Shown here in pieces: positions 50,701-61,500 of a stretch of DNA of 64,000 bases (positions are counted from its first letter, which is position 1; every line of letters starts with the position of its first letter). The notes under the pieces are model-generated. The model did no database searches. It had not been told where the DNA came from and saw only the letters and a program-made list of their open reading frames with translations. The stretch is from NCBI RefSeq assembly GCF_004027225.2, contig NC_044288.2, forward strand, positions 4,122,719 to 4,186,718, written 5' to 3'. A program made the translations under genes and the position numbers. The DNA comes from Strigops habroptila. Lineage: Eukaryota; Chordata; Aves; Psittaciformes; Psittacidae.

Positions 50701-53299
50701 CCAGGGAAGGGAAAATGCTCTGTTCATCAGCAGCCTCTAGTGGGGAGAAGCACACAGACGGGGTGGCTGCTTCGGATGCACCCCACCAGCCCTTGACATG
50801 CAGCCCCAGTGAGCCCACCATGGCTGTCCCCACCAGCTCAGCCGGGAATGGGCTGGCATGGCCCTGATGGTCACAGCGTAGGGGACCCCGAGAGCCCCAT
50901 GAACTCCAAGAGCCATGGCCCAAGAGAACCATAAACCCCCAGAGCCATGAAGCCCCAGGTCTGACCCACGATGGCCCCAGTGGAGCATCCAGTGCGTGAG
51001 ACCGCTCAGAGGGGCCGTGCCCATGCACTGGCTGTGGTCCCACGCCCGGGCTGTGCATGGAGAGTGGCTGCAGCCTCTCTGCAGGAAACCTGACCCAGAG
51101 CATCGCACTAACCACCCGGTGAAGAAAGATGCCTAAAAGGGACCACCGACACATCCTATCCTTCCCGAGCAGCTCACAGAGGGAGAGCTCCAGGTTGATG
51201 CCGGGTGAGTCTCTCCCTCCCCACCCAAACCACACCTCAGGCACCCCCACACCTCCAACATGCAGCACCCAGAACAGCCAAGAGCCACTTTTGACCCCAA
51301 ACCTCCAGCCCCCACGGCCTTGAGCCTCTTCCCTGGCTGGCAACACGCAGAGAGGTAAAACACTGCTCAGAAAGGACGGAATCCGCGCTCCGGGCAGGAT
51401 CATCTGCAGCCTGTTCTGCTCCCCGGGGAGCAGCTGCCGTGGAGCTCAGGAAAAGCTTCGCTCTGTATTAAATCAGTGGCACATCCCCAGAGGAGAGCCG
51501 ATGCTTTTCCTTACCCTGGGAGCGACCCTCCCCAGCGCGCGGTGCGGAGCAATGCGGCTGCCGGCGACTCCAGGCTGCAGGAGGAGGTTGAGCCTCAGAG
51601 CAGCACCGCGGCGCATGAGAAGGCACTTTCTCTCCTCGGCAGCGATTCAAACCCTCTCGAGAAGGCCTCGAGTTTCTCTGAGGCACGAAGCGAAGGGACA
51701 GAGGAGGAAGCCGCCGCCCGCAGAGCGGCTCCAGCCCCACGACGGGTGAACTTTGCGCTGCCGCTGAGTCGCCGTTACCATCACGACACGCATGAGGCAT
51801 GTGCCCCGTTTTGGGTGAGAAACAGGAGGAGCTGCCAGCGCCACCATGAGCTGGGGGAGACCCACATCCCCACGTCTACACCCGCCCCGGGGCTCGGGGA
51901 GGAGCTGCACACCCTGTGTGGGGACACACAAACTGCCCCATGAGTCCCAGCTGCCTCCTTTCAGACACGGGCACGGTGCTGCTGCATCACCCAGGGGCTC
52001 ACTCAGCATGAGCAGGGAGGAAGGATTAAACCGAACAGGGAACCTCAGCCCCGTGTCACCCGGAGCCCTGCGCGGGGCCAGTTACTCCCACACTAACAGG
52101 TTACTCCAGCAGAAAGAGAATGAGGAGGGGAGCGCACACGCTGCCACCAGCAGCCCTGACCCCAGCTCTGCCGGAGCCACATCCCTGCCTCTCCTAAAGC
52201 CTTGGGAAGGGAGCAGCAGACGGATGGAGAGCGTTGTGGGGTGCACGCTGCACCCGCACCCCAAGGCAGCTCCTAACCCATGGGGCAGCAGAGATTCCCT
52301 CACATCACTTCCCCATCCCTGGCCATTTGCTCCGGCTCAGCTGGTCCCACTGCTGGCTGGTGTCCAAGCATGTATGATGGTGCTGGGGGGCTGCTGGGGC
52401 CCCCCACACCAAACCCCAGCCCTTTTGCACAGCCTGACCTCGCATCGCCCACTGCCAGCCCCTGCCCACCAGCACTCCCCGACCCTATGGTTCAGCCCCA
52501 CAGCGGGCCCAGCCCCACAAACCAGAGCACATGTTGACTTTTCCCACGCGGGAACCTCGGTGTAAGTCAATCCCTGGGTGAGGAGGCGGCTGCCGGCAGC
52601 GCCGGGCCAAGGCACCACCCTCCATTGCAACACAGCCCTAAAGACAGCCCTGGCCACGGGCAGCGCTCGGACCTGCGGCACTGCCGAGCCCCCCGGGACA
52701 CGGGGAAGGGCAGAACCCCCGGCACGGAGCAGGTTCACCGGCCCCTCGTGGCGCTACGGCTGCAGGAGGGTGGAATTCAGGAAGGGAAGAGATTGGAGGA
52801 ACCAAGGAACCGCCGAGTCCTGCCCAACGCTCCTCTGGTTGCAACATCAGCGCAACTCACCCCGGTGGAAAAGGGGATGTGGGGAGAGAAATCCCCCGCT
52901 CCTGACCCGCGCGGAGGAGAAGTCGATGGAGAGGTTTTAATGCTGCCCCATCGAGCGCGGCATCGATCTGGGCTGGGATGGGGAGGAGGAGGAGGCCCCC
53001 GGCACCTTGGGAGCTGTCCCGGTGGGTGCAGACGGGTCTTGGAGAGAGGGGAAGGAGAGCGGGAGCCCCGAGGTGGAGCAGGAGTGACCCCAGCGAGCAC
53101 CAAATCAGAGCCGGACCCAGACACCGACTGCTTGGGGGGGGGGAACCGGCTCCCTGAGGCTGTGACAGAGGGAACAACGCTATGGGGGGAGCAGAACCCC
53201 AGCCATGGGTCAGCATCCGCCTGCGCCCCATCTGCCTCCCGAGCCTGAAACCACTGTGGGCCTCCCCCCCGAGCACGCCCAGCCCTGCCCACCCCATCT

Positions 53300-54111
53300 C
53301 CTCCTGCTCAGCCCCACTCCTGAGCCCTGATACAGCCTCAGGACACCCCAGTCCCCCACACCCAGCCTGACCCCACAGGGCCCCTCCCACCCCAGAGCAC
53401 CCCACATCTGCTTCCTGACACCATAGGGCCTCTCCCAGCCCCACACCCCCCCTATTGCCCCTATAACCCCTCCTGCTCCACAACTCACCCATTGTGGGTC
53501 CCGCACACCCAGCCTGACCCCCCCAAACCCCAGAGCACCCTAAAGCACCTCCCATGTAGCTTGACCTCTGCAGGCCCCCCTGCACCCCCCATCCCCGTGT
53601 CACCCCCATCCCCACACCCCACATCTCACCTGACCCCACCACAGATCCCTCACCCTACAGCACTCCATGTCCCCTCGTAACCCCCCCCCCATAACCAGCC
53701 TGATCCCCAGACCCTCATGTGCCCCCAGAGCACCCCAAGTCCCCTTTGGGGACTGACCCACTACAGCCCCTCTGGGGAGTCCCAAATCCCCCAACTCCAT
53801 AACTGCCTCAACCTTCCTAGAGACACCCCAAAGTACCCCAGCTCCCCGATGCCTCCCCCACCCCATAACCAGCCTGACCCCCATGTGCCCGCAGAGCACC
53901 CCAAGTCCTCCTTGGGGACCAGACTGACCCCCTACAGGCTCCTCTAGGGACCCCCAAACCCCCCACAGTCCCCCAACTCCATAACCCCCCTGACCACCAA
54001 CAGTCCCCCCAAGGTGCCCCGACTCCCCTATGCCCCCCCCCCGCCCCATAACCAGCCCGACCCCGCACGGACCCTCCCCTGTGCCCCCCAAGTGCCCCAC
54101 ATAGCGCTCAC
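53300..54111. repeat. C-rich imperfect tandem repeat (G-rich on the minus strand)
   Basis: The plus strand is strongly C over G. ATAACCAGCC (last C sometimes followed by CGA) recurs at 53691, 53865 and 54048, spaced 174 and 183 bp. The intervening sequence AGAGCACCCCAAGTCC is also repeated, so two to three diverged units of about 175-185 bp are present, with looser C-rich repeats to the left. It immediately follows the minus-strand donor at 54112. Confidence 0.8.
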
Positions 54112-54170
54112 CGGGGCCGGGGTCCCGGCTCCGCTCCGCACCGCGCTGCTCCACCTGCCCCGCAGGCCCC
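54112..54170 (-). other. Candidate distal first exon (minus strand), possibly alternative EPB41 exon 1
   Basis: Within a second CpG island the minus strand reads GACCCCGGCCCCG|GTGAGCGC, a strong 5' splice site with the exon ending at 54112. A CCAAT box (minus sense) lies at 54216-54220 and a CRE at 54179-54186, placing a start site near 54140-54170. No coding exon follows on the minus strand until EPB41. Mammalian EPB41 has several mutually exclusive far-upstream first exons, so an alternative EPB41 first exon is the most economical reading. A separate noncoding transcript is the main alternative. No transcript evidence is available. Confidence 0.4.
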
Positions 54171-54480
54171 GCCCCCGCTGACGTCAGCGCGCGTCCCGCC
54201 CCCCTCTCCGCGCCCATTGGCTGCCGCCACCGCCCTTCAGAGGGGCGGGGCCGGCGGCGCGGCAACGGGCGGGGCGGGCAGGTGGCGGCGTGACGTCACG
54301 GCGGGCGAAGGGGCGGGGCCAGGGGAGTTCCCAGCAGCCAGCACCGTGACGTCAGCACCCCATATAAGGACAAAGCGGCCCCCCCCCCCCCGAACCGCGG
54401 CTTTTCGAGCCCGTTTTCACCCTGTTTTGGGGCTCCCCCGGCGCTGGCGGAGCCCAGCGAAAGGGCAGCGGGGGCCGGGG
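54171..54480. promoter_or_regulatory. Second CpG-island promoter with three CRE palindromes and a CArG/TATA element
   Basis: Perfect TGACGTCA palindromes occur at 54179-54186, 54291-54298 and 54347-54354. CCATATAAGG at 54360-54369 fits the SRF CArG consensus CC(A/T)6GG and also contains a TATA-like core in plus orientation. GC boxes and an inverted CCAAT (54216-54220) lie among them. The minus orientation has a donor at 54112. The plus orientation has a well-placed TATA but no recognisable downstream gene, so divergent transcription is possible. Confidence 0.55.
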
Positions 54481-55230
54481 TCGGGCTGGCGCTGACCCTG
54501 CTCCCCACCGGGGTCCCTGAACAGCACCTGAGCTATCGGGGACATGCGAGATGAGGGGCAGCGGGGATCCCCGCCATGGCAGCACCATCTGGGGGTGGCC
54601 CTGCGCTGACAGTGGGTGCCCAGGGCTGGGCTGGGTGCCCTGGTGTGACCCCAGCACCCACCCAGCACCCTGGGGCAGGCCGAGACCCCCGACCTTGGGG
54701 ACAGGGTGTCCCACGGGGATGGCGCTGGTGACACCGGTGGGGTCTGACCCTGGGTCTCCTCCCCGCAGCGGGATGGAGCCTGCGCTGCCCCCCCCGCAGC
54801 TCGTCCCCACCATCACCCACCTCTCCCCACGGAGCTCTGAGCCCCCCCCCGAGGAGGAAGGTTTGGGGGGAGGAAGAGCCGGGGGGTGGCAGCGCAGGAG
54901 CCCCTGGCTGATGTGATGAATCCATAAGCTGTTAAGCCATCGCAAAGCCCTCGCACTCCGGCTCCCTTATCACCAACTCCTGCTCACATCTGCTCCCGGG
55001 TTATTTTTAACTGGGAATTAAGGACTTCTGGGTCCTTAAGCAGGGAGAGGGGACGGGACCACTTGCTCCCCCCACCATGGTCTGTGGGCTGCAGAGGTGC
55101 CTGTGGGACACTAACACCAGCCCCACAGCTGTTTACAAGGGGGAATGGGAGCAGAAGGTCCCATGTGGAGGCACTGGAGGGGAATCCAGGCAGGAACATC
55201 AATGCCAGGGATATCAAAAATAAAGAGAGA

Positions 55231-55236
55231 TTTATT
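55231..55236 (-). terminator. Candidate polyadenylation signal of the CCN gene
   Basis: AATAAA in minus orientation lies about 1.64 kb past the CCN stop codon. It is the first canonical hexamer I saw downstream. Using it would put a plus-strand CR1 fragment (55768-55917) inside the 3' UTR, antisense to the message. A weaker, nearer signal cannot be excluded. Confidence 0.35.
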
Positions 55237-55767
55237 AGCAGTGAGTAAAGTGCAATCTCGGCGTCATTTTCCACTTAGGAGCCGTGTAAATGGTGGGAGA
55301 TAAGATCAAGGCAGAGCTGGAGGAGAGGCCCGGAGCAAAGATGTACTAAAAGGCTACAAAACCTGTACAAATGCTTAAAACGCAATGAAAGAAGAGCAGA
55401 TAAATTATTTACAGCTCCAACTGATTACAAGAGGCTGAAGGCTCATGAGCATCCACAGGCTGAGAGCAGGAAAAGGGGCGGAGATGAGATGTGGGCCCTG
55501 AGCTGGTGCCCAGAGAGGTACCAGCAGTGGGTATGGACGATGGGACCATCCTCCAGCACTAGGCTCTGCACAGGGGGGGAGATGTGGGGTTAAAGCCTCA
55601 GTGCTGCAGCGTGGCCACTGCTCCCACAGGGATCATCCCGATTTCCCCTCCAGAGACACCCAGCACATGCCACTACCTCAGGCATTCCAAAGGGATCTGC
55701 TCCATTTAGCAAGAGGGGTATTGTTCTTGCCCCGGCCTTCGGCTCCCCGGGGGACTGGCGCTGTGTT

Positions 55768-55917
55768 CCCCCATCCCTGGCAGTGTTCAAGGCCAGGTTG
55801 GACACAGGGGCTTGGAGCAACCTGCTCTAGTGGAAGGTGTCCCTGCCCATGGCAGGGGGTTGGAACTGGATGAGCTTTAAGGTCCCTTCCAACCCAAACC
55901 ACTCCGGGATCCTATGA
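55768..55917 (+). mobile_element. CR1 3' fragment, in the probable CCN 3' UTR
   Basis: About 150 nt, from CCCATCCCTGGCAGTGTTCA to CGGGATCCTATGA. It is antisense to the CCN gene. Confidence 0.92.
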
Positions 55918-56873
55918 CTTTGGACCCCCCAGCAAAGACCCTGGAGCCGAAACACAGCTGTAGATGCGTGACCCTTTCAGACCTGGCTCACCCGTTCCAT
56001 GCCAGAACTGCTCCTTGGGTCTGAAACAGACCTCAGGGATCACTGTCCCACCAGTGTGCAGCTACAGCCTGGCTGGATCGTTTCTTCTACCCAGAAACCC
56101 CTTCCTGAGCTCTGAGCTTCCACAGGAGGCCCTGAGCCATGCTCTGGACACTACACAGCTCGCTGCTGCCTTGCCTGTGCTGTCACCCTTGCCAGCACCC
56201 CAGGACAGGAGGAATTAAACAGGGCACAAAGGACAGTGCAGCCAGAGAATGGTTACCCAGGGAGTGATCCAGCCTCTTTAGGAGCAAAGTGACTTGGAGC
56301 AAGGCTGCTGATGGGAAAGCACATGGGAGGGGGGAAGGTGGGCACAAGGGAAGAGCTTTTGCCAACCTGTTGGATCCAATTAGCCAAAAGTAGCTCAGCA
56401 GGAGCCCAGCACGGGGCCAGGACCATGTCCTCACTGAGCATCAGAGCCCGTCTGCTGGACAAGCTGCAGAGCTCAGCTGAACCCAGGCCTCCGGGGCTTG
56501 CCCTGGCCCATGCTCTGGGTTTGGCAGGCTGGAGCCGCGGGGAACTGCTCCCACTGCGCTCTCAGCTGGAGACAGGCTGGAGCCACGCGGCTCTGATCCA
56601 TTCTCCCATCCAGCCGGCGGGAGCGTGGATCAAGTCGGCAGCTCAAGCCTGTTTCTGGTTCCTTCCCTGACCTGGGTGGCAGCACGGGTGAAGGTCAGGA
56701 GCCCGGAGCAGATGGGGCTGTTCTCCCAACGCTTGGACCACTGGTGGTGATCCCAAAGAGTACACACAGCCCCTCACAGAGGGGGAAGAGGCTGCGCTGT
56801 CCTGGGACGCAGCCACAAAAGCGCTTGCAGAGCCCTCTTGACACCTCAGCCTGCGGGTCTGGCATGGGGAGGA

Positions 56874-57185
56874 CTACTGCCTGTCGGTCTTGACGTGGTC
56901 TCCGATCATCCTCCTGTGATAGGTGGCCAGGAAGATGTCGTTGTCTCGGGGGCAGTCGTAGTGGCAGGAGCACATCTTGATGAACATCATCTTGCGCTGG
57001 AAGAAGTCCCCCTCGGGGCAGTGGAACTCCACCTCCACCGTGCTGGTGACGTACGGGGTGCAGCAGCGCCCGTCCGTGCAGCTCCCACAGAACCTGGGCC
57101 GGTAGGAACGGGAGCTGGTGCAGCCCGAGAACTCAAAGTGGAGGCTCTGGCGTGGCTTTGGGGTCCGCACACACTTCTTCCCCTT
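56874..57185 (-). CDS. CCN-family last exon: C-terminal cystine-knot (CTCK) domain
   Basis: After a CTCTGTAG acceptor the exon encodes 103 residues, from KGKKCVRTPKPRQSLHFEF to DHVKTDRQ, with a TAG stop at 56874-56876. It has all ten cysteines of the CCN cystine knot, including FCGSCTDGRCCTP and the CSCHYDC end. CTDGRCCTP, MMFIK and CPRDNDIF are closest to CCN2/CTGF (CTDGRCCTP, MMFIK, CPGDNDIF). CCN1 (CPHANE) and CCN3 (CPQSNN) differ at the last motif. Presence of this domain argues against mammalian-type CCN5, which lacks it. CTCK domains bind heparan sulfate, integrins and growth factors in the extracellular matrix. The exon joins in phase 0 to 57523. Confidence 0.93.
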   Translation of the reverse strand, partial: KGKKCVRTPKPRQSLHFEFSGCTSSRSYRPRFCGSCTDGRCCTPYVTSTVEVEFHCPEGDFFQRKMMFIKMCSCHYDCPRDNDIFLATYHRRMIGDHVKTDRQ

Positions 57186-57522
57186 CTACAGAGAGAGCAG
57201 ACGGGTTAACAAGGACATGACAGTCAGATGAATCACAGAATGGTTAGGGTTGGAAAGGACCTTAAGATCATCTAGTTCCAACCCCCCTGCCATGGGCAGG
57301 GAAACCTCGCACTAAACCATGTCACCCAAGACTCCATCCAATCTGGCCTTGAACACTGCCAAGGATGGAGCATTCCCAGCTTCCTTGGGCAACCTGTATG
57401 AAGGGTCCACCTAGGCCTGTGCCCCATCACCGCTGGGCGATAGGGAGTGGGAGCACAGAGCCTCATGCCCCACAAGCACCCACCTAGGTGGCCCTTGGCA
57501 TTCCCGTCCCCAAGCCCAGTAC
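57186..57522 (-). other. CCN intron 4
   Basis: A 337-nt phase-0 intron. About half is the older CR1 fragment at 57231-57398, which ends 45 nt before the acceptor. Confidence 0.85.
57231..57398 (-). mobile_element. Older CR1 3' fragment inside CCN intron 4
   Basis: AATCACAGAATGGTTAGGGT to CAGCTTCCTTGGGCAACCTG, more diverged than the young copies. It has the same orientation as the host gene. Confidence 0.85.
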
Positions 57523-57731
57523 CTTGGTTTTGTCCACAGGGAAGTCGCAGGGCCGGACCATGCAGAGCCGGGTCTCCTTCTCCAGGCGGCACTGGGGGTT
57601 GTTGTTGGTCACCCGCGCAGAGATGCCCATGCCACAGCTCTTGGAGCAGGCGCTCCACTCCGTGGTCTGCACCAAGCAGTTCTCCTGCAGGTTATTCAGC
57701 TCTGGCTTGTGTGCTGGATCCTCCCTGAAAA
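57523..57731 (-). CDS. CCN-family exon 4: thrombospondin type-1 repeat
   Basis: The 209-nt exon runs from a GGCTCAG acceptor (exon start 57731, phase 1) to an AAG|GTACTG donor (57523, phase 0). It encodes 69 residues after the split codon. The block [19 protein letters not shown] is almost that of CTGF and is followed by a six-cysteine TSP1 pattern ending [15 protein letters not shown]. The preceding linker, [16 protein letters not shown], is much shorter than the CCN1 hinge and matches CTGF in length. A second AG 7 nt inside the exon (TTTTCAG) is ruled out because it would give phase 2 and break the frame with exon 3. TSP1 repeats in CCN proteins bind integrins, LRP1 and VEGF. Confidence 0.92.
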
Positions 57732-58096
57732 CTGAGCCGCAAGGCAAGGATCAGCGCTTGGGACAACGTGTGGGATGCTCCCAACCTGATGTAACTCTTC
57801 AGGAACAGCAGCAAAGGGTTGATCCACCCCATGGGCTACTCTGATGAAGGATGCAGCTAAATGTGAGGATATTTCCTACCACAGCCCGGCTGCAGCCAGT
57901 GCTGCTGCACTATCAGAGGGTGCGTGAACCTCCCCACAGCACCACTGAGGTCTCACCTTGACACATCTGGAGCCGAGCACTTGCTACCCACACATAGTCC
58001 CAAAGCAGACACAAGTTAGGGCTGCGATCCTAAGGCAGTTTGGATCCATCTCCCCACAGACAGCCCCCGGCCCTGCCCCATGAGCCCACCGCTCAC
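57732..58096 (-). other. CCN intron 3
   Basis: A 365-nt phase-1 intron with no repeats recognised. Confidence 0.85.
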
Positions 58097-58348
58097 CCGC
58101 CATGGCCGTGTCCAAGCGGTTCTCCTCGCTGCCCTCCGCACAGACCCACTCCTCGCAGCACTTGTCGCGGAGCTTGACCCGCCGCGGGTTGGGGCACTCG
58201 GGGGACGGCAGCCGCAGGTCGTCGGAGCAGAGCGGGATGCAGCCGATGGCCCCGTCCATGCAGATGCACTGCAGCTTGCACGTGGGCTGGAAGCTCTCCC
58301 CGTTGTGGTAGATCTTGCCCAGCAGGTCACAAGTTGCACCCTCGTGAG
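58097..58348 (-). CDS. CCN-family exon 3: von Willebrand factor type C domain
   Basis: The 252-nt exon has a TTCCTCCTTCCCACAG acceptor (exon start 58348, phase 1) and a GCGG|GTGAGC donor (58097, phase 1). It encodes 83 whole codons, [20 protein letters not shown] to ENRLDTAMA. All ten VWC cysteines are present, including [18 protein letters not shown] and [28 protein letters not shown] parallels CTGF PLCSMDVRLPSPDCPFPRRV. VWC modules in CCN proteins bind BMPs and TGF-beta. A CR1 insertion begins only about 40 nt upstream of the acceptor. Confidence 0.93.
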
Positions 58349-58388
58349 CTGTGGGAAGGAGGAAAGGAGAAGATGAGCAGATGCCAGG

Positions 58389-58617
58389 GCAGGTTTAGAT
58401 GGAGCTGAGGAACAATTCCTTCCCCAGAGGGTGCTCAGGCATTGGAACAGGCTGCCCAGGGCAGTGCTGGAGTCACCGGCCCTGCAAGTGTTCACACACC
58501 GTGTAGCCGAGGCCCTCAGTGCCATGGGTTAGTGGTGGCCTTGGCAGTGCTGGGGAATGGTTGGACCTGATGAGCTTAAAGGTCTTTTCCAACCTGGTTG
58601 ATTCTGTGATTCTATGT
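58389..58617 (+). mobile_element. CR1 3' fragment, second subfamily, next to the exon 3 acceptor
   Basis: About 230 nt, from GGTTTAGATGGAGCTGAGGA to TGATTCTGTGATTCTATG. Its left edge is about 40 nt from the acceptor of CCN exon 3. Confidence 0.92.
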
Positions 58618-60388
58618 CTAAAGGTACCTACAGAAGGGAAGTAACGCTCTGGTTTATGACCTTTTTGGCTCCTCTGTGATGCGTGAGTCTCTTCTTTCTA
58701 GTCACAACTTCTTTGATTTCCCTCTGTTCTGATCTCCAGCTCTTTCACCTCCAGCCCTCCTACGAGCCGCTCACTCCTTCCCAATACAACTTCAATGAGT
58801 AAAACAAGGACCCACCACAACTTCTGACACCAGGAGCCACCTCCAGCCCATGGGCACGAGCAGCGTTCACAACTTTTTACATCCAGAGGAGCTCAAATTC
58901 TTCCAGTGGAAGTTTTCCAGCCAAAAACTCATATCTGATTGAGAGTTTTGCAGGCCCAGATCAATGTCAGGAATGTTTTCCAAAAGAAACAAGTGAAGTG
59001 TTTCAATTGGCTACCAAAGATTTCCTTTATGCTCTTACAAGAGCTCACCCAAAATACCCGTTGGACGGTATCCACAGAGGGAAGCATTTTGTTTGGGCGA
59101 TTATCTTAGATACTATAAAGATTGAGATGAAACCTTCTGATATCATGGAAGTGGGAAGTTTTGATGTATTTCAATAACTCATGAAAAGTTTTGAGAGGGT
59201 TTTTTATATTTCTTTCTTTTTTTGTCTTTTCAGCCTGAAATGTTGAAATCTCAGAGTGGTTCATGCCATAGAAATCCTGCTTTTGGCCACTTCTCCTCAG
59301 CTGCCGATGCATGCAATCCTGACCCTTACAAAACAAACCTCTATTGGGAAGTTCCCAACACGAAGGATTCTTGGCAGCTTGCAGAGGCTTACCAGGAAAC
59401 CTGATCTATTTTCCCCTTAGTCCTGCTCGCCCGTGGAATATTGTCTCAGGCAGAAAGTGTTTGGAGCAAACAAGGAGCAAGAGCCTCTTTCCATCCCACC
59501 TAGTCCTTGAGGGGACACAAATCCTTCCAGGCTGCTAACGCTGTGGTTCTAACCAGAGCTGGACCTCAACTTGCAACTCTTTTCAATGCCATTGGGATAA
59601 AAATACTCCTGAGCTCCTACTTAGAAGTCTCAAAGCCTCACTTTTTCCATGGAAATGGCAGCCATCCACTTTCCCTCTCCACAACCATTCATGCTTATTT
59701 TTAAACCCTCTCTGTGTGTTTTCTATCCCACTCCCTTCCCAGTGAACTGGTTGTGCTGTTCCCTCGGCCCCACTCCTCCCAGCCCAGGAACAGCCTGCTC
59801 AGGGCTCTGTTATGTTTTCAAACCTCAACCCTTCTGTCATGCTCTTCCTTACACTCCAATGACCTCACTTTCCCCTCAACCTGATCCAATTAAAGCACCA
59901 AAATGGATTGCACCAGTGGAATGGGACAGCTCTTGATTTACCAGCCCCGCTGGGCACCTCCCGTCCCGCCAAGGAGACTTTTGCCCTTTTCTGCAGGGAA
60001 TATGGCAGAGTTCCCATTGCTGAGTTCTGCCAGCTCCCTGCACCCATCCGAACTCCCTGAGGCTCTCCTACTCTAGACTTACTACAGGATCATCTTTATC
60101 TTCCTGATGCTCCAAGGTCTGTACAGGAAGGGAAGAATTCATTTGTGATACATGAAATGCTACGTGCTGAGATAGCATTAAACAAATAGACAGCAGTTTT
60201 CACCCTGATGGCTCCCTTCTTGTCTCTTCTGGTATGAGCTTTGAGCTCATCCCCAACCTAGAAGCTCTTCCAATGACACCTGAACACCTCTCTTTCTGCT
60301 CCCATCACATCTGTCTGATTTCTATACCTGTAAGTACTCTCTTCTCTGTTCAGAGACATTGATCTCTCCCTCTATTTGATTCATCATT

Positions 60389-60550
60389 CACAGAATCCCA
60401 GAGTGGTTTGGGCTGAAAGGGGCCTTAAAGCTCATCCAGCTCCAACCCCCTGCCACGGGCAGGGACACCTTCCACTAGAGCAGGTTGCTCCAAGCCCCTG
60501 TGTCCAACCTGGCCTTGAACACTGCCAGGGATGGGGCAGCCACAGCTCCA
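60389..60550 (-). mobile_element. CR1 3' fragment
   Basis: About 160 nt antisense, from TCACAGAATCCCAGAGTGG to GGGGCAGCCACAGCTCC. Confidence 0.92.
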
Positions 60551-61396
60551 CCACAAAAATACCACCCGAGCACATTATGGCCCAAACCCTCCATCCAATT
60601 TAGGGAGATATCCTGGTCTGTGTCTATCTGGGATTTTTGCCATGAAAATCTTCATTTCTCATTCAAAGGCAGGAGGGACAGTTGTGGTCTTCAAGTCCAA
60701 TTTTCTCACAGGAGGGATCTGGGGCTCTCTTCCCCAAATGTTTGTTTCAAACCCTGTGTCACAGAGAACACGAATCACTTCTATTGGAAAGATGTTCAGT
60801 CTTCAGGTGAAGTCTGAGGTGGAGCCTCCTCCACGCTCCTGAGTAAGTTGTTCCAGTGATTTAACTACCTTTACTTTACAGACACCTCATTTCCAGTCTT
60901 AACCAGGCAGTCAACAGTTCACACCCACTGAAGGTTATTCCACCTACGTTCATCCTCCTCAGCTTCAATCTTCAGCTCTCAGTTTTACCCATGCCTACAC
61001 GTGGCACAAGGAAGCTCACGTGGCTTCTAAAGATCACAGTTACTGGGAGAGGAAAACTAAACAACTTACCAAAACTTCTCATAGGAATGGAGAAAACCCC
61101 TTCTACAAGTTAAATTCATTATTTAGTGTCAAAACCCAAACGTAGGTGACTTCAGAGGTGCCCCAGGAAGTGGCTGATCCCTTCCCTAAGTGCTCATGTT
61201 GACTTTCCAGGCAGAGAAGTCTCGGTTTTAAACAGAGTGGGAGGCTCAGGAGATCATCGGGGTTTTTTTCCTGTACACCAAAATAATTTCTGCATACTTT
61301 AAAAACAGCTACGGAACAAAACAAACACAAATCAACCAGATTTTTCTTTGCTGGCTGAAGAGAGGCACCAGCAGAGAGCAGGATGGACACAGGACA

Positions 61397-61500
61397 CAGC
61401 AACCTGCTCTAGTGGAAGGTATCCCTGCCCGTGGCAGGGGGTTGGAACTGGATGAGCTTTAAGGTCCCTTCCAACACAAACCATTCCATGATTCTATGAT
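61397..61500 (+). mobile_element. CR1 3' fragment
   Basis: About 100 nt, from CAGCAACCTGCTCTAGTGG to CATTCCATGATTCTATGAT. Confidence 0.9.

Larger units (their letters stand above)
33961..53290. other. Noncoding stretch between the two CpG islands
   Basis: No reading frame here shows recognisable protein similarity together with splice sites. It contains CR1 copies at 37287, 39262, 41125, 45228 and 46955 (listed separately). GC content rises from about 50 kb onwards, with CpG-rich patches near 51.5-52.8 kb, but I see no convincing promoter or exon there. If the distal exon at 54112 belongs to EPB41, this is an upstream intron; otherwise it is intergenic. Confidence 0.5.
54481..56873. other. 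CCN gene 3' UTR and short intergenic stretch
   Basis: Noncoding between the distal promoter and the CCN stop codon. It contains the candidate polyadenylation hexamer (55231-55236) and one CR1 fragment. The left part (54.5-54.9 kb) is GC-rich without a recognised exon. Confidence 0.55.

Noticed and set aside
50540..51403. A 287-codon minus-strand frame in GC-rich sequence
   Set aside because: No recognisable domain, biased composition and no splice context; frames on both strands are open here simply because stops are rare.
53600..54265. A 221-codon Gly-rich minus-strand frame
   Set aside because: It is produced by the C-rich tandem repeat and the second CpG island.
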